DNA of 64,000 nt, taken from contig JAHDVF020001260.1 of NCBI GenBank assembly GCA_022606425.2, forward strand, positions 682,001 to 746,000, read 5' to 3'. The notes beneath the pieces were generated by a model. That model had not been told where the DNA came from. It saw only the letters and a program-made list of their open reading frames with translations, and ran no database searches. Within the stretch, counting starts at the first letter, position 1. Every line of letters begins with the position of its first letter. Source of the stretch: Lepidostoma basale (Eukaryota > Arthropoda > Insecta > Trichoptera > Lepidostomatidae). This document shows positions 30,800 through 41,565 of the stretch, one piece after another. The translations under genes were made by a program, and so were the position numbers.

Positions 30800-32160
30800 T
30801 TTTAATATTTTTATACATTTCATATTTTGTTTAATTCATTTCAGTTGCCAATAATACTTCATCAAATAGAAAGCGGTTTACTTCCCATCGAGAGTTTTGG
30901 ATTCAGAAAGTATTGTATGTTTAGCTTTAAAATATTATATAAACATTAACTTTTGATTTTGAAATAGAGCTTAATTTCTCTTTTGATAACGATAAATATT
31001 TTTTCTCGTTTTCAAATTGTGATTTGTCGTAATTTTCATCAAAGAAATTGATTTCGAGTGCAAATATTACCTTAATTAAATTTTGTGATTTTATTTTTGT
31101 GTATTTTTGAATTGTTTATTTGATTCAATGGTTTTTCTCGTTCAAATGATTTTATAATTATATTTAAAAAAAAATATTGTACAAAGAGGATTCCGGTTCA
31201 TATTTAATCTACCTTTTTTTCCTAGATGTTCTGATCTACAAGATTTATTGTATAATACGAAATAGATGGATTTCGTTAAGACATATTATACCGATCTTGT
31301 GTTCATCCCTACCACATATATAAAAAAAGCCAATCACGAGCTACGCATTTCTAAAATGTTCTTAAATTTGGTGAGCTCATAAAAATTGATGTTTTCTTCC
31401 CGTAAAATCTATCTCCTTCTTTTCGTCTAACGAGATTTCTCTCGCAATTTACCGTCCGTAAACTGATAACAAACGCTTGCTCGCCCATCTCCAGAGTGTT
31501 TACCAGCTAATTCCGTCTTCAAACAGTAATACTGGAGAAAACCTCACCAACAATCAAACACCCAATGGCTGGCTAGATCGATAACCGTTTCACAATTTGC
31601 CACATAGATATAATGCTGATAGACAATATTCATCTATAGACAATATTCCTAAAATGGATGTATATTAATCGTTTTCCTTTTATTGAAGCCAAGTATTTGA
31701 ATCTGGGATATTCATATTTGTAAAACGAAAAATATACTGTCGAAATCATAAAACGAAAAGGCTATGTAATCGATAATTTCATACTCTAACCACGAACGAA
31801 TTCAAATTCGCTCTCAAATTTATTCAATCCTTATTTTACATGTATTTCAATGTGTACCTTTCTATTCTTACCCCCATTTTGAAGCCTACCCACAACTCAA
31901 TACCAAAATATTATTTACACACATAGCATATGTGTACACTTGAATCCTTTTAGCCTTTTAATACGATATATCGTTTATATATTGGCAAAAAACGCAAAGT
32001 CAAATCTTTGAAATCACTTAAAGTATACTTCCAGTAGGTATTAAAATAACTGAATAGTTTTTAAAAAAATTTAAATCTTCGCCAGTTTCAATCCAAAGAA
32101 TTGGTTTTCAGCAAAGCGTTCTGATTCTTACGAAGCCAGTTGGGCTTTTTATGTGATAGT
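30800..32160. other. Mostly unique AT-rich DNA
   Basis: No repeat shared with the window and no supported exon. A mixed-composition part lies at about 31370-31620. Confidence 0.35.
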
Positions 32161-32164
32161 TTCC

Positions 32165-32315
32165 CGTTGCTTTCCGTATTTACATACAGCAGGTTATTAG
32201 AATTACTGTACACAACTTTTTAGCTATTGATTTTCATGACATGTAATTGGTAATCTCGTGAATTCTATACCAGACGAATTGAACCCGAGACACTTGTCAC
32301 TCCGCTCCGAAGGTT
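32165..32315 (-). repeat. tRNA-derived SINE, decayed
   Basis: GCTATTGATTTTCATGACAT, GTAATTGGTAATCTCGTGAA, TTCTATACCAGACGAA and GAACCCGAGACACTT (box B complement) in the family's order, with deletions. Confidence 0.5.
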
Positions 32316-32454
32316 ATCTTTATGAAATACACACAATGAAATCGAATAAAATTGTTTTACCTAACCACGAGGACATACATTTTATCGACTGAAATTACTA
32401 AAAGAAAAAACTTTTTTTTTACTTTTTCTTTAGCAAGTATACAGACGATCATCA

Positions 32455-32880
32455 TCATCAGCCTGTATATGTCCACTCTCAGACGTAGGCCTCCTCCATC
32501 TGCTTCCATGTCTGGTAATCCTGAGAAACATCGAAGTTGGGGACGTCTTTGGTTTCGAGTACCAACAGTACTAGGACACCAGCAAAAAGGGTGTTTTGTC
32601 CAACTATCATCAAAGCTGCGAGCAACATAGCCTGCCTACGCAATTTTAGCTGCCTCTCTTCCGATGATGTCCGACACTCCTGTTCTGTTTCTAATACTGA
32701 TATTTCTCACCTTGTCCGGTATACTGTTTCCCAACATTGGGATTTTTCTTATGATCTTTTCCATAGCTCTTTGGAGAATTCGTAATTTATGGGCGCTTTT
32801 ATGATGCCATGTTATACTTTTAAACCAATAAGTTGACACCGGTAGGACGCAGCAGTTCAACACTTTACGTGTAAGGTTTT
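32455..32880 (-). pseudogene. LINE-gamma ORF C-terminus
   Basis: Minus strand: LNCCVLPVSTYWFKSITWHH, KLRILQRAMEKIIRKIPMLG, DKVRNISIRNRTGVSDIIGR, then an in-frame stop after EAAKIA. The 3' end at 32460-32520 is the complement of ATGGAAGCAGATGGAGGAGG / CCTACGTCTGAGAGTGG. It is the RT-downstream part that precedes KWQWAGH in the copy at 45685. Frame lesions. Confidence 0.7.
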
Positions 32881-33124
32881 GGTGGCTCGTGGATTTATCA
32901 AAATAGGGTCAATTTTTCGGGTGGGAACCCAACCCAATATAATCATTCGGTCGATTTCTGCGGTATGGTTGTTCCTACCAGTACTATTTTGTGACCCAAA
33001 TATAATATATAAATGAATCAACCATTTCGATAAGCGTGTAGGTCAATTTATTTTGTACTGGAGTAGGTGCCATGATTTTGGTTTTGCCCAAATCTTATTT
33101 TCTTTGATGTTCTATTGATTAAAA

Positions 33125-33435
33125 TTGATTTGGGGGTCCCTGAAAAATGTCAAGGCGTCCGCGGATTTTTTGCGTTTGTCGACCTTTCTTTTTTTTAGCT
33201 CATTCGCGAAAATCGGCCCGTCGAAATCGGCGACGACCTTTTTTTTCTAGCTCAACAGCGACGTCCGGTCAGTAGAATTCGGCGGGGACCATATTTTATT
33301 TTAGCCCCTTTTTTCGAACCTGCTAACTGAAATTCGCTGATGAGCTAAAAACATATTACGAAAGTAGGGTGTCTGCACAAAATACAAAAATCAGCAAAGG
33401 GTCCACGGGACCAAATATTTGGTACCACTGATATA
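33125..33435. repeat. Possible decayed hAT-like MITE
   Basis: Resembles 42774-43191 in its repeated 'TTTTTTTTAGCTCA...GCGA...TCGGC' blocks and in an end GGTACCACTGAT. Ends are too decayed to set borders. Confidence 0.35.
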
Positions 33436-33465
33436 GACGTTCTGATTTCAATTTTTTTTTTTTTT

Positions 33466-33697
33466 AATCGCTTTTTACATCATGACAGCATGACCCAAAT
33501 CGATGTAAGGGGTATTTATAGCTATCATGGTGATTCCCGTGACATGTGATAGGAAGCTAATCTATCGCCATTTTATTGTCACGTGAATTTTACACCAGAC
33601 CAAAGATAGTGTGACAATTACACTGCCCTCGCCGGGAATCGAACCCGGAACCTTCGGGGTGGCAGTCAATGCGCTTACCACTCAGACACGAAGGTCT
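33466..33697 (-). repeat. tRNA-derived SINE, full-length copy
   Basis: Best-preserved head: complement gives GACCTTCGTGTCTGAGTGG (box A region), then CGGGTTCGATTCCCGG (box B), then GAGGGCAGTGTAATTGTCAC, GGTCTGGTGTAAAATTCACG and GCTTCCTATCACATGTCACG. The 3' end is at 33466. Confidence 0.9.
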
Positions 33698-33699
33698 TC

Positions 33700-34790
33700 G
33701 AAATATTTTAATATGCGTATTTTTTCTAATTGATCTGGAGTCATATTAGATAAGCGAAAATATGATTAAAAAAACTGAGGGAAAATCAGTTTAATTGATA
33801 TCTCATTACCTTTTCAAAGAATCTCTTTACAATTCGTTTTTTTTTTCTCTACATTTTCTTTCATACGAATGGCGTTCAAATATCTTCAAAGGCATATCAT
33901 TCGAACGTTTCGTGTACCAATAACGATTTCGTCAGTTAAATACTTCTCTATATTACGTATAGAATTCAAGGTTAGAATTATAAGACAATTTTCCGAGATA
34001 CTAATTTATTGGCTTAAGCATAAAAAATGGTTAAACAATTTCATTATAACGTAAAAATTCTACTAATGGCTTTTCTTTAGACAATTTTTTTCTTTCCATT
34101 CAAATTACTCATCGAGTGCTCCTTTAGTCCATTAGTGACTCCTCATTTTCGAAAACGCGGTTCAGTTAATAGCTCTTATTTACAAGTAGACATTAACGAG
34201 CCATCGGACAAACGCTAAACGAGCAGGCTATTAAACGTAAAAAAGGAAATGTCTTTATGTGGCGCGGGGGCGATAAAGGGTTTGACGGGCCCCGTACCCC
34301 TAGCGGTGCCCCATCGCCCCAACCCCGCGCGACCCCTGCGGTCGCGACAGACCGTTACACAATTTAATTAACTTGACGAACAAAATATCGGGTTAGGTGG
34401 TTCTTTTGACACTTCGCTGTACGCCATTAGCATTTTTTTCATTACTTCGCCACCTTCGCTTAAAATAAACAAAACTGGATTTAATTTGATTTTTTTTTTT
34501 GCTTCTGGTTATTTAGGTAATTCCTTATTTTCTGGTGCATCTTATACCAATCGTAGCGTTCTGAATCTTTGAAACAGCTTTCGAGAACCACTTACTTGGG
34601 TTCTTTATTCAATAAATCTTACGTCTCATTGGGCAAATATTTCTTGAATTTTCCGTTGCTCGACTGAATTTCCATTTCCTTGATATTTTTCAATTTAAAA
34701 TAATAATATAATATATTTAATAACTTTAACGGTTTCATTTAACTGCTTTTTTCGTAATAATTATGAAAATTTCCATTTAAATAAACCAAT
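33700..34790. other. Unique DNA with a GC-rich island at 34195-34345
   Basis: The island (GGCGCGGGGGCGATAAAGGG, GGCCCCGTACCCCTAGCGGT, GACCCCTGCGGTCGCGACAG) stands out in AT-rich DNA. No ORF of interest and no copy in the window. A conserved non-coding or promoter-like segment is possible but unsupported. Confidence 0.3.
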
Positions 34791-34794
34791 AGAT

Positions 34795-35075
34795 GATTCA
34801 AGCAGTACCTTTTTTAGAATAATAATTAAATAAAACCATGTTTTTAACTACTTCCACTTTTGTCTTTATTTCGACAGTGACCTGTTTCGTCAGGCTCGCT
34901 GGTATCGACAGACTGGTCCACCAGTCTGTCCATTCTATCCAGAGAAGTCTGTCGATGCCAGCGAGCCTGGCGAAACCGGTCGCTGTCGAAATAAAGAAAA
35001 AAGTGGAAGAGTTAAAAAACATCGTTTTATTTCATTATTACTTAAAATGAACTTCCATCAAGAGATTTCAGAAAA
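34795..35075. repeat. Fold-back repeat C1
   Basis: Palindromic element. Left arm TAATAATTAAATAAAACCATG, CTTCCACTTTTGTCTTTATT, CGACAG...; right arm CTGTCGAAATAAAG, AAAGTGGAAGAG, AACATCGTTTTATTTCATTA. Opposed cores at 34872-34921 (minus) and 34946-34988 (plus). The family end ATGAACTTCCATCAAGAGAT follows. Relatives at 51705 and 54085. Confidence 0.8.
34872..34921 (-). ncRNA. Hammerhead-like motif C1 (variant core)
   Basis: Minus strand: CCAGT, box CTGTCGA, stem II ATACCAG-CGAGC-CTGACG (weakened), GAAA, CAGG, GTC, ACTG. Stem I CAGT/ACTG pairs fully. The box has U at the A6 position in every family C copy, so this is a variant or inactive hammerhead. Confidence 0.4.
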
Positions 35076-35481
35076 ATCATTTGATTACCTTTTTTAGAAC
35101 ATCCAAGCTTTATTGTCAACCAATAATTTATTTAGAAGAAATGTATCCATTCGCAATAGCTTATAGTCCATAAATAACAAACAATCGCAAGATATCATTA
35201 AATTTTTCTTTAATCTTATTCTTTATGACTGAAGGTCGCGTCCATCCCGTAAATCATCTACCATGGCTTGCAATGCGCTCCTAATGAGCTCCTGTTGCCG
35301 ATCTAGCTCCTTACTGCTACGATTTGATATTTTACATTAAGTAAATAAAATTAAAAGAATCCTTTATAATATATATTTATTTTTACTCCACTTGAATTTT
35401 AGTTTCGATTAGATTACGCGGTACGTAATCGTGAAAGATTTGTGAGCAAGATATTTTAAAATATAATATTAATATTGTTAA

Positions 35482-36115
35482 TTGAAGTTTCTTACGAAAT
35501 TTAGTTATATGGCTATATCAGTCAGCAAAATAATAAGTCTCACAATATCCAGACAACCTACAAGATGTAAGCTGACTAATGATGATATACTCGTACCTGT
35601 AGAGCAAGTAATGAGCTTCGGATATTTGGGACCAGAGATCTGGAGCCATAATGACCTTTATACCGAAGTACGAGAACAAATCAATAAAGCCTCTGCGGTG
35701 TTAGGGTGTCTGAAGAATCTTGCCTGGAAGAACAAGTACAAGCGTATTGACAGCAAGAATTTATAAGACTTGCGTGCGATCTATCGTGACGTATTCTGTA
35801 GAGACGCGGGCCGACACTGAACGAATCAAGGGTCTGCTAAGAACATCTGATATGAAGGTCCTAAGATCCATTACTGGAAAAACTCTCCAAGATCGTGTCC
35901 GTACCGCAGACATAAGAAAAAACTTGCGAAATATAGGATATTCTTCAGTGGAGTAGACCCAGAAGAGGATAATGAATAGTGACAGATTGCATTTATAGCG
36001 GCTTACCACCTGCCACCTGGAAAACCAGCTAAGAGATGGAGGTACAAGTGTCCTCATCATCCCAGGAGACATGAGTTTTGTGCCACAGATAGTCAGATCT
36101 GTTAAAAAAGAAGAT
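35482..36115 (+). pseudogene. LINE-beta ORF C-terminal half
   Basis: Reads LTNDDILVPVEQVMSFGYLG, EVREQINKASAVLGCLKNLA, then in another frame ARIYKTCVRSIVTYSVETRA, MKVLRSITGKTLQDRVRTAD. The end continues with a proline-rich GRP-like part (CCACCTGGAAAACCAGCTAA) and GAAGA. This is the thumb and C-terminus after the RT palm, with frameshifts near 35755 and 35940. 35080-35480 upstream has no recognised feature. Confidence 0.75.
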
Positions 36116-36139
36116 TAGTTATTCCACTTATTATTTCCA

Positions 36140-36215
36140 CGATTTTTAGCTTCAACCAGACAATGGAATCGACCTACCGAAACCGGTTGACGTTAAAAAT
36201 CAAGTGGAATAAAAC
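36140..36215 (+). repeat. Family B core remnant
   Basis: CTTCAACCAGACAATGGAAT then CTACCGAAACCGGTTGACG and AAATCAAGTGGAATAAAACT. GAAA and CCGG remain, stem II is lost. Confidence 0.45.
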
Positions 36216-36289
36216 TAAATACAACTAAATACCTATTGACAATTTTATTTTTATTTTCATTATTTTTCTTCATAGAAGATACGACATAC

Positions 36290-36655
36290 GCCAGAATCAC
36301 AAATGCTGATATATGAAAGGAATGTAGAGCGGAAGAAGGTATTATGAACCAAATTATGAAAGAATCGCTGCGTTGGTTCGGACATATGGAGCGCATGGAT
36401 GGAGAAAGAACGGTTAAGAAAGTATACTTAATGATGTAAATGGAGTACGGAGTCGAAGCAGACCGAGGAAAACATGGCATGACCAAATTAATCAAATTTT
36501 AAAGGTTGGTCATGTTAGAAGTCGGAAGAATCGACGTGTGTGTATGACTCGCTGTATGAATGTGGAGGAAGCTGGAGAGGGTGCCAGAAGTGCGGCGGTT
36601 TATTCTTTCTGCCTACCCCTATGGGGAAACGGCGTGATGGTTTGTTGTTGTTGTT
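36290..36655 (+). pseudogene. LINE-alpha subfamily B 3' copy
   Basis: GTATTATGAACCAAATTATG, CTGCGTTGGTTCGGACATAT, AGTCGAAGCAGACCGAGG, GTATGACTCGCTGTATGAAT, then the 3' hairpin CCCC-TAT-GGGG, GAAACGGCGTGATGG and (TTG)n at 36641-36656. The hairpin loop differs from the TTC of LINE-alpha proper while the stem is kept. Frameshifted. Confidence 0.85.
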
Positions 36656-36689
36656 GTTCTTCATAGAAATTTCAATTAACAACATTAAT

Positions 36690-37090
36690 ATCTTGGGGTT
36701 CAAAAGGGTAGTAGGGCTACGATGGGGTATGCTTTGCTGGAAAGTATGCCTCTACAAAATGTCGTAAGGCGCCATGTTGCATTTACAACAGCAACACTAC
36801 TATCAAGTCCAACTCTCTAGCGTCCACGAGAGGTCTTTTAAAGACCCCCCGAACCCCGGGCAATGTGGCACATATTACTTAGTGCCATAGCAGATAGAGA
36901 GAGGACGAATGGCGAGCTTCCAGCGCTATAAAACTGGATACACCCAACTAAGGGAAAGTAACCCCGACAGAAAATCCTCCAGAGAAGGCAAGGGGATACT
37001 ACTCTGGATATTTTTCCCCAGGTCATCACCATGAGGCCTACTCAAGGGTGATAGTCAACGTTGGGGAGACCTGACAAGACACAGACAGAA
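36690..37090 (+). repeat. Unnamed repeat, longer copy
   Basis: Shares its end with 5862-5990 (GATAGTCAACGTTGGGGA, GACCTGACAAGACA, AGAAGAAGAAT). It has GC-richer, non-coding sequence (CCCCCGAACCCCGGGCAATG). Probably the 3' part of a retroposon; class unknown. Confidence 0.4.
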
Positions 37091-37199
37091 GAAGAATATC
37101 TTGCTTTAAAATCTTTCACAAGTATGTACCGCGTCTTCAATAGAAATGGGTTGTAATTTGCTGTATATTGAACGACATTTTGTTCCTTTGATTACATAC

Positions 37200-37560
37200 A
37201 TAAGTTGTGTTGTGGATTCACTCCCTTTCTCGAAGTGCCATTAATTCCAGAGCGCCGCGTACGTTCACGGGTGATCTTTCATTCTCCAATACACAAACAA
37301 GTCTCCAAATCCCCGATGTACAATGAAATACACGCTCCGTGCACTTAGCGCCATTCTTAGTATCCAGCTTTACGAGATTTCATAACGACTCCGTGAGTTC
37401 TCCAGTAGCGATAAAGTAATTCCTTTCTAGGATTGATTACACCTTATTTTCGCGTTTACGTCACTTTATCTCAAGTCGCACTAAAGGGGCAGTCACAGGC
37501 GCAGACGGAACTTATTATGCTTCCCGAAATCGCCCGAAACACGAAATTTGAGATATTATG
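37200..37560. other. Mixed-composition unique DNA
   Basis: More balanced base composition than the surroundings (CCAGAGCGCCGCGTACGTTC, GTGCACTTAGCGCC), without a repeat match or convincing ORF. Possible non-coding conserved segment. Confidence 0.2.
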
Positions 37561-37714
37561 TGTAAAGTCACGTTCACACGATACTGCTTACTTTTAAATA
37601 CACGTTTATAGAATAATTATTCAATAAAAAACATTCTTATTTAAAAAATGCAAAGCTTTAAAATACTTAAAATTCATAATAAATATCTGTACTTGAAAGT
37701 GGTAATAACCCTAC

Positions 37715-37965
37715 GCGATAGATTTATGAACTCTAGGATAAGGGAAATATGCGAGGTTGGAGATTTTTTTGGGTAGGGGAGGAAAAGAAGAAATATTGGT
37801 ATTATCACGTGAGAAGAATGAATTCATCCCAGACTCCGTTTCATTGTGTTGCACCGCCAACCCACGTGGCCACGGGCAGACCACCAAAAATATGGATCGA
37901 GACCTGGGAATCGACATTGCAGAACTACAATCAGAAGTAGGCCACAAGGCCTATACCACTAAGAA
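37715..37965 (+). pseudogene. LINE-beta C-terminal fragment
   Basis: REICEVGDFF then KKKYWYYHVRRMNSSQTPFH, GRPPKIWIETWESTLQNYNQ, followed by CCACAAGGCCTATACCACTA. Same order as in 41300-41520. Frameshifts at about 37760 and near 37830. Confidence 0.65.
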
Positions 37966-38014
37966 TAAGACTTCAGAATTCAGTTTTTTTTCTTTTTAAA
38001 GGAACATAGAAGTT

Positions 38015-38300
38015 CGCGCCACATACCCGAGGCTGGCGTAGCGGCGCCCTTTTATCAGCCTCGCTCGTACACTCCCTGGGCCTGTCCCCGGTCCATCCGG
38101 GACTTACATTTAAAGACGGCAACAACAAGAGGGTGCCAGACCACATTTAATCTACCCCATTTTACATCTATTATACCGAATTGAGTTATGTTTAATACAT
38201 GTACGTTATCATCGACATAGAATCCAATGTGTAGAATATCATATCAATTATACTGTACATATTATAGTATTAGCTGTACCCACCACGCGTTACATTGGGG
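38015..38300 (+). repeat. Possible LTR or repeat T
   Basis: CATACCCGAGGCTGGCGTAG, TCAGCCTCGCTCGTACACTC, GTCCATCCGGGACTTACATT, ACCACATTTAATCTACCCC recur with changes at 59660-59850 and partly at 59345-59515. It ends near CCACGCGTTACA followed by TTGGGGATCAGTCTGG, which could be an LTR end plus primer-binding site. The LTR idea is tentative. Confidence 0.35.
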
Positions 38301-38321
38301 ATCAGTCTGGTTAAATAGAAA

Positions 38322-38682
38322 ATGTTTCCAAATGCTAGTTCAATGTTCCCCACCCGAGACCACCGGCCCACAAACAAGGCCACTTTCGTCCCATTTGGTT
38401 ATGTACCCAGGTTTAACCAGACCCTACCCATGGCCACTACTTTTCACCGTCTCTCGGTTTCCACCCATGACATCGGTCACTATCCAAGGCCATCCCCGAG
38501 CCCTACACACTCCTCCCTATCCAGGTAATCAGGTCCAAATATTGAACCTAACCCACCACATCCTCCAAGAAAGTCATCTCTCTCATCATCCAACAATACC
38601 CAACCTCAACATCCAGGAATGAAATGCCCAATTTGTGAGGGAAGAATAGCTTCCGGGCTGGACTCCCGAGAAGACGATATTT
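38322..38682 (+). pseudogene. Proline-rich ORF, unrecognised (gag-like?)
   Basis: From an ATG at 38322 the frame reads MFPNASSMFPTRDHRPTNKA, then VPRFNQTLPMATTF, PRPSPSPTHSSLSR, a TAA at 38526-38528, and beyond it PNIEPNPPHPPRKSSLSS, QHPGMKCPICEGRIASG and a stop. If the stop is a mutation, this is a low-complexity P/S-rich protein of about 120 aa with a CPIC motif at the end. Its position directly after a possible primer-binding site would suit the start of a retrotransposon gag. I do not recognise a family. Another frame is also open for 131 codons, so the coding frame is not certain. Confidence 0.3.
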
Positions 38683-39282
38683 AAAGTAAAAACACCCACG
38701 TATTCTAATGCAACATTGTGTAAAATTTCAACGTACATGTGTTCTGTAAGTTTTCTTATTTAGCATTTATTTATTTGTAATGTATCAGTATTTATATTTA
38801 TTTTAAGCGCATTATTTATTTACAAATAATTTAAAACGCTTTCGTATTTTGCTTTTACACCCTTTAATTTTGTTTTATCGAACTAACTAGATTTGCTCTT
38901 TCCAAAACTTCTTCGGGGCTTCAAAAATAAATAAAAATTGTCGGTTTTTGTAACTTTTACGAAGTTCCGGCTGGAAAGAAACTGGTTGGTTCGATAAAAA
39001 CAAAATAAAATAGTGTAAAAATAAATTATAAAATTATTTTTAATTACGCCACACCACAAATTAAATGCTTCATACGAAACTTTACAGAATGCAGGTAACA
39101 ATGAAGCAATTTCGATAAATATATAAATAGCAAAACTAACGTGAGATGTAAGATTAAACTATAAAACCCCTACCTTTAAGAACCTTCACACTTGAGGGAG
39201 AATTTTTCACAATCTTTTATAAAACTTAACGGAGAAACTTTAGTGCTAGATTTAAATCGCTTTTCCGACGGAACAAACCGCC

Positions 39283-39633
39283 ATGTTCGCCAGACCGGAA
39301 TTAGACCGATCGAATATTTTATTTTTGCCGCATCGTGTGAACGTATCCATTTTAATGCGTGCTATAGAGATTAAGCTAAAAAAACTAGTCGAAAAAATGA
39401 TTGATTCAATTTCGTGTGAACTTAACTTCAACGCAGCCAGCGATAAATGTGCGCTTGTTTTCAAGGTTGAATTCTCGAGAGAAAAATCAATCTATGTTTC
39501 CTACGCGTGTAATATGATTAACCTCTCAGGCCCGGCTCCTCGGATAAAAACCCATCGACTGATTGATGTAGCTGTACGGATGCTTTTAAAACACCCAACT
39601 CTTTCCAAAATCTTTGGGTTCAAAGCGACTTAA
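39283..39633 (+). CDS. Unrecognised ORF, 116 codons
   Basis: Open frame MFARPELDRSNILFLPHRVN ... IEIKLKKLVEKMIDSISCE ... CALVFKVEFSREKSIYVSYA ... AVRMLLKHPTLSKIFGFKAT. The local base composition is less AT-rich than the flanks, and frames on both strands overlap it. No motif recognised, and no splice sites or repeat match I can support. It could be a chance ORF in a conserved non-coding segment. 38700-39180 before it and 39650-39940 after it hold nothing recognised. Confidence 0.2.
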   Translation: MFARPELDRSNILFLPHRVNVSILMRAIEIKLKKLVEKMIDSISCELNFNAASDKCALVFKVEFSREKSIYVSYACNMINLSGPAPRIKTHRLIDVAVRMLLKHPTLSKIFGFKAT

Positions 39634-39944
39634 AGAGTCTTTGCGTGTTCCCTTCAAAAACATATTGCTTTGTTAAATCACATCATTGTTATTATAACCA
39701 AGTTCGCTTAATATTTCATTTTCTTCTGACTTCAAAGTATATTTACTTTCAACATTTGTTTTTGAAATTCATTAAAGTCAAAATATTTAATCTGGTTCAC
39801 AAATTTCAACACAACAAATTTGAGAGTCTCATGTCATACTGACGTAAATACATCTTCTTTTTCTTCTTTTAGATCTTTCGTCTGTTCCTAAATGTAAATA
39901 TATATTAAATATGTGTAAATAATATTTATACAATATATATGTAA

Positions 39945-40430
39945 ATATTCTTCTTCTTCTTCTTCTCCGTAGCTACAACCCTTGGTGGGTCTTGGCCTCC
40001 TCCAAGAAACGTCTCCATCCCGTCCTGTCTCTGGCCGCCACCTCCCAGTCTTGCTGCTCCAGGACCCGACAATCCAGCCATCGCAGTCTCGGCCTACCGA
40101 TGCTTCTTCGCCCAGCTGGATGGTCATACAACACTCTTTGGGGGGGCTCCAGATCTCTCATGCGGTGCAAGTGCCCTAGCCAGCGCAGTCTGTTAATATT
40201 TATAAACTTGACCACGCTGACGTCCTGGTATAGATCGTAGAGCTCTGTGTTGTATCTCCTTCTCCACGTCTGACCATCCTTAATGGGTCCGAAGATTCTG
40301 CAGAGGATCTTCCTTTCGAAGCAGTTTATTTTGTTTTCATCCCGTTAAGTGAGCGTCCAAGTCTCCGAGGCATATGTTAGGACTGGTCTAATCAGCGTTT
40401 TTTTTATATTGTAGTCTTTGTCTTTATAGA
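39945..40430 (-). pseudogene. LINE fragment (GHLHRM/GRPRLRW type)
   Basis: Minus strand: RLRWLGHLHRMRDLEPPQRV, DHPAGRRSIGRPRLRWLDC, VAARDRTGWRRFLEEAKTH, then the 3' end with AGGGTTGTAGCTACGGAG and (AGA)n (complement CTTCTTCTTC at 39950-39966). Upstream (40250-40430) the complement carries ILCRIFGPIKDG-like and ERKIL-like segments ahead of a broken frame. A 5'-truncated non-LTR element of a family different from alpha, beta and gamma. Confidence 0.75.
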
Positions 40431-40489
40431 CATGTAAATATTATACATATGAAATATAATACATTATATCGCAAACGTACAGATAGAAA

Positions 40490-40640
40490 AAGTAAAGGAG
40501 ACCCCTACACGATGGTCTGATATAAGATAAATTGGTAGTGACTGGATGCAGAAGGCACAAGAAAAGAGTATTCAGAGGCCTATATCTAATAGAGGTCGAC
40601 ATTGGCTATAACAGTAAATAAATACTGTATCGCACACAAG
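40490..40640 (+). pseudogene. Short LINE C-terminal fragment
   Basis: Frames give GDPYTMWSDIR and GSDWMQKAQEKSIQRPISNR, matching the TRW-DD...WMQ-AQDR segment that ends several LINE ORFs (compare WMQSAQDRVTWKRLEEAF at 45865-45920). Too short to assign. Confidence 0.55.
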
Positions 40641-40814
40641 CACCTATAAACGTCTACAAGTAACAGTAAATAACAAACTTTTTGAATCTTAAATTGTGAA
40701 CACAGTATTTAATTACATTTGTTTTTAATTACTGGGCGGATTAATTTGGAAGTGAAACGGTGTTTTTGCTTTTTTATGTCGTCTGATAAATTGGTCAATA
40801 AAGCATGAAAATTA

Positions 40815-41565
40815 TGTAGGCATTGTCTGTTATGCGGACGACGCTGTCATATTTGCCGAGACAGAGGAAAACCTGCAAACGTTTTTTAACGCAATCCATC
40901 TTGCTAGTCAAAAATACAATGTAATCATATCAGTACCAAAAACCAAGAGTATGGTATTCTCTCGAGCTCAGGTAGGATGTAGCGTGTCTGTGGGGGTGTT
41001 TCAGTTCAACAGGTGAAAATTTGTTGATATTTGGGTGTGGACTTGTGTGGGAAAACGGATCTACCGTGTGAAGTGATCGGGCAAGTAAACAATCATTTCA
41101 GGATGCTTGAAAAATTCAATTAGGAAAAACCCTGACATGAATATCAGCAGCAAAGTGGGAATTTATAAGACTTGTGTGCGGTCCATCATGACATATGGGA
41201 TCGAGTGCAGGGCGGACACCACAATCACAAAAAACGCGCTCAGAGTGTCGGAAATGAAGGCGCTCAGAAATATATCTGGCAAGACACTGCAAGAGACGAT
41301 AAGGAATACACGGATAAGGCAGATATGCGAGGTCGAGGATGTCGTTAGGTGGGGAAGGCAAAGGAGAAAATACTGGTATGCACACGTGAGAAGAATGGAT
41401 CCATCCAGACTCCTCTTCATTGTGTTGCACGGCCAGCCCCATGGTAGACGACCCCCGGACATACCACCAAAGAGATGAATCGACAGCTAGGGTCGACTTC
41501 GCAGGAGGCCAATTCCTCTTAAGAAACAGGCCACTAGGCCTATAGAAGATTAAGAAGAAGAATAA
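40815..41565 (+). pseudogene. LINE-beta: YADD motif to C-terminus
   Basis: Starts at the catalytic block (VCYADDAVIFAETEENLQTF) and continues VIISVPKTKSMVFSRAQ. After frame changes near 40990-41090 it reads KVGIYKTCVRSIMTYGIECR, MKALRNISGKTLQETIRN, ICEVEDVVRWGRQRRKYWYA, HVRRMDPSRLLFIVLHGQPH, PPDIPPKR. Ends with AAACAGGCCACTAGGCCTAT and AAGAAGAAGAATAATAAGG. It shows that the KTCVR/VRWGRQR C-terminus belongs to a YADD reverse transcriptase. 5' part missing; several frameshifts. Confidence 0.8.

Larger units (their letters stand above)
30465..30800. repeat. Fold-back repeat F2
   Basis: Arms GAAAATTGAAAAATAACGTTG-type left and AACAACGTTATTTTTCAATT right pair, as do GACATGTTTCGAAGAACACC and the right-arm core. 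AT-rich centre. Sister of F1. Confidence 0.75.

Noticed and set aside
33600..33690. tRNA gene
   Set aside because: Box A and B are present, but the sequence continues as the multi-copy SINE body and no cloverleaf with a sound acceptor stem is evident.
38227..38622. 131-codon ORF as a distinct protein
   Set aside because: Overlaps the proline-rich frame; no family resemblance, and only one of the frames can be real.
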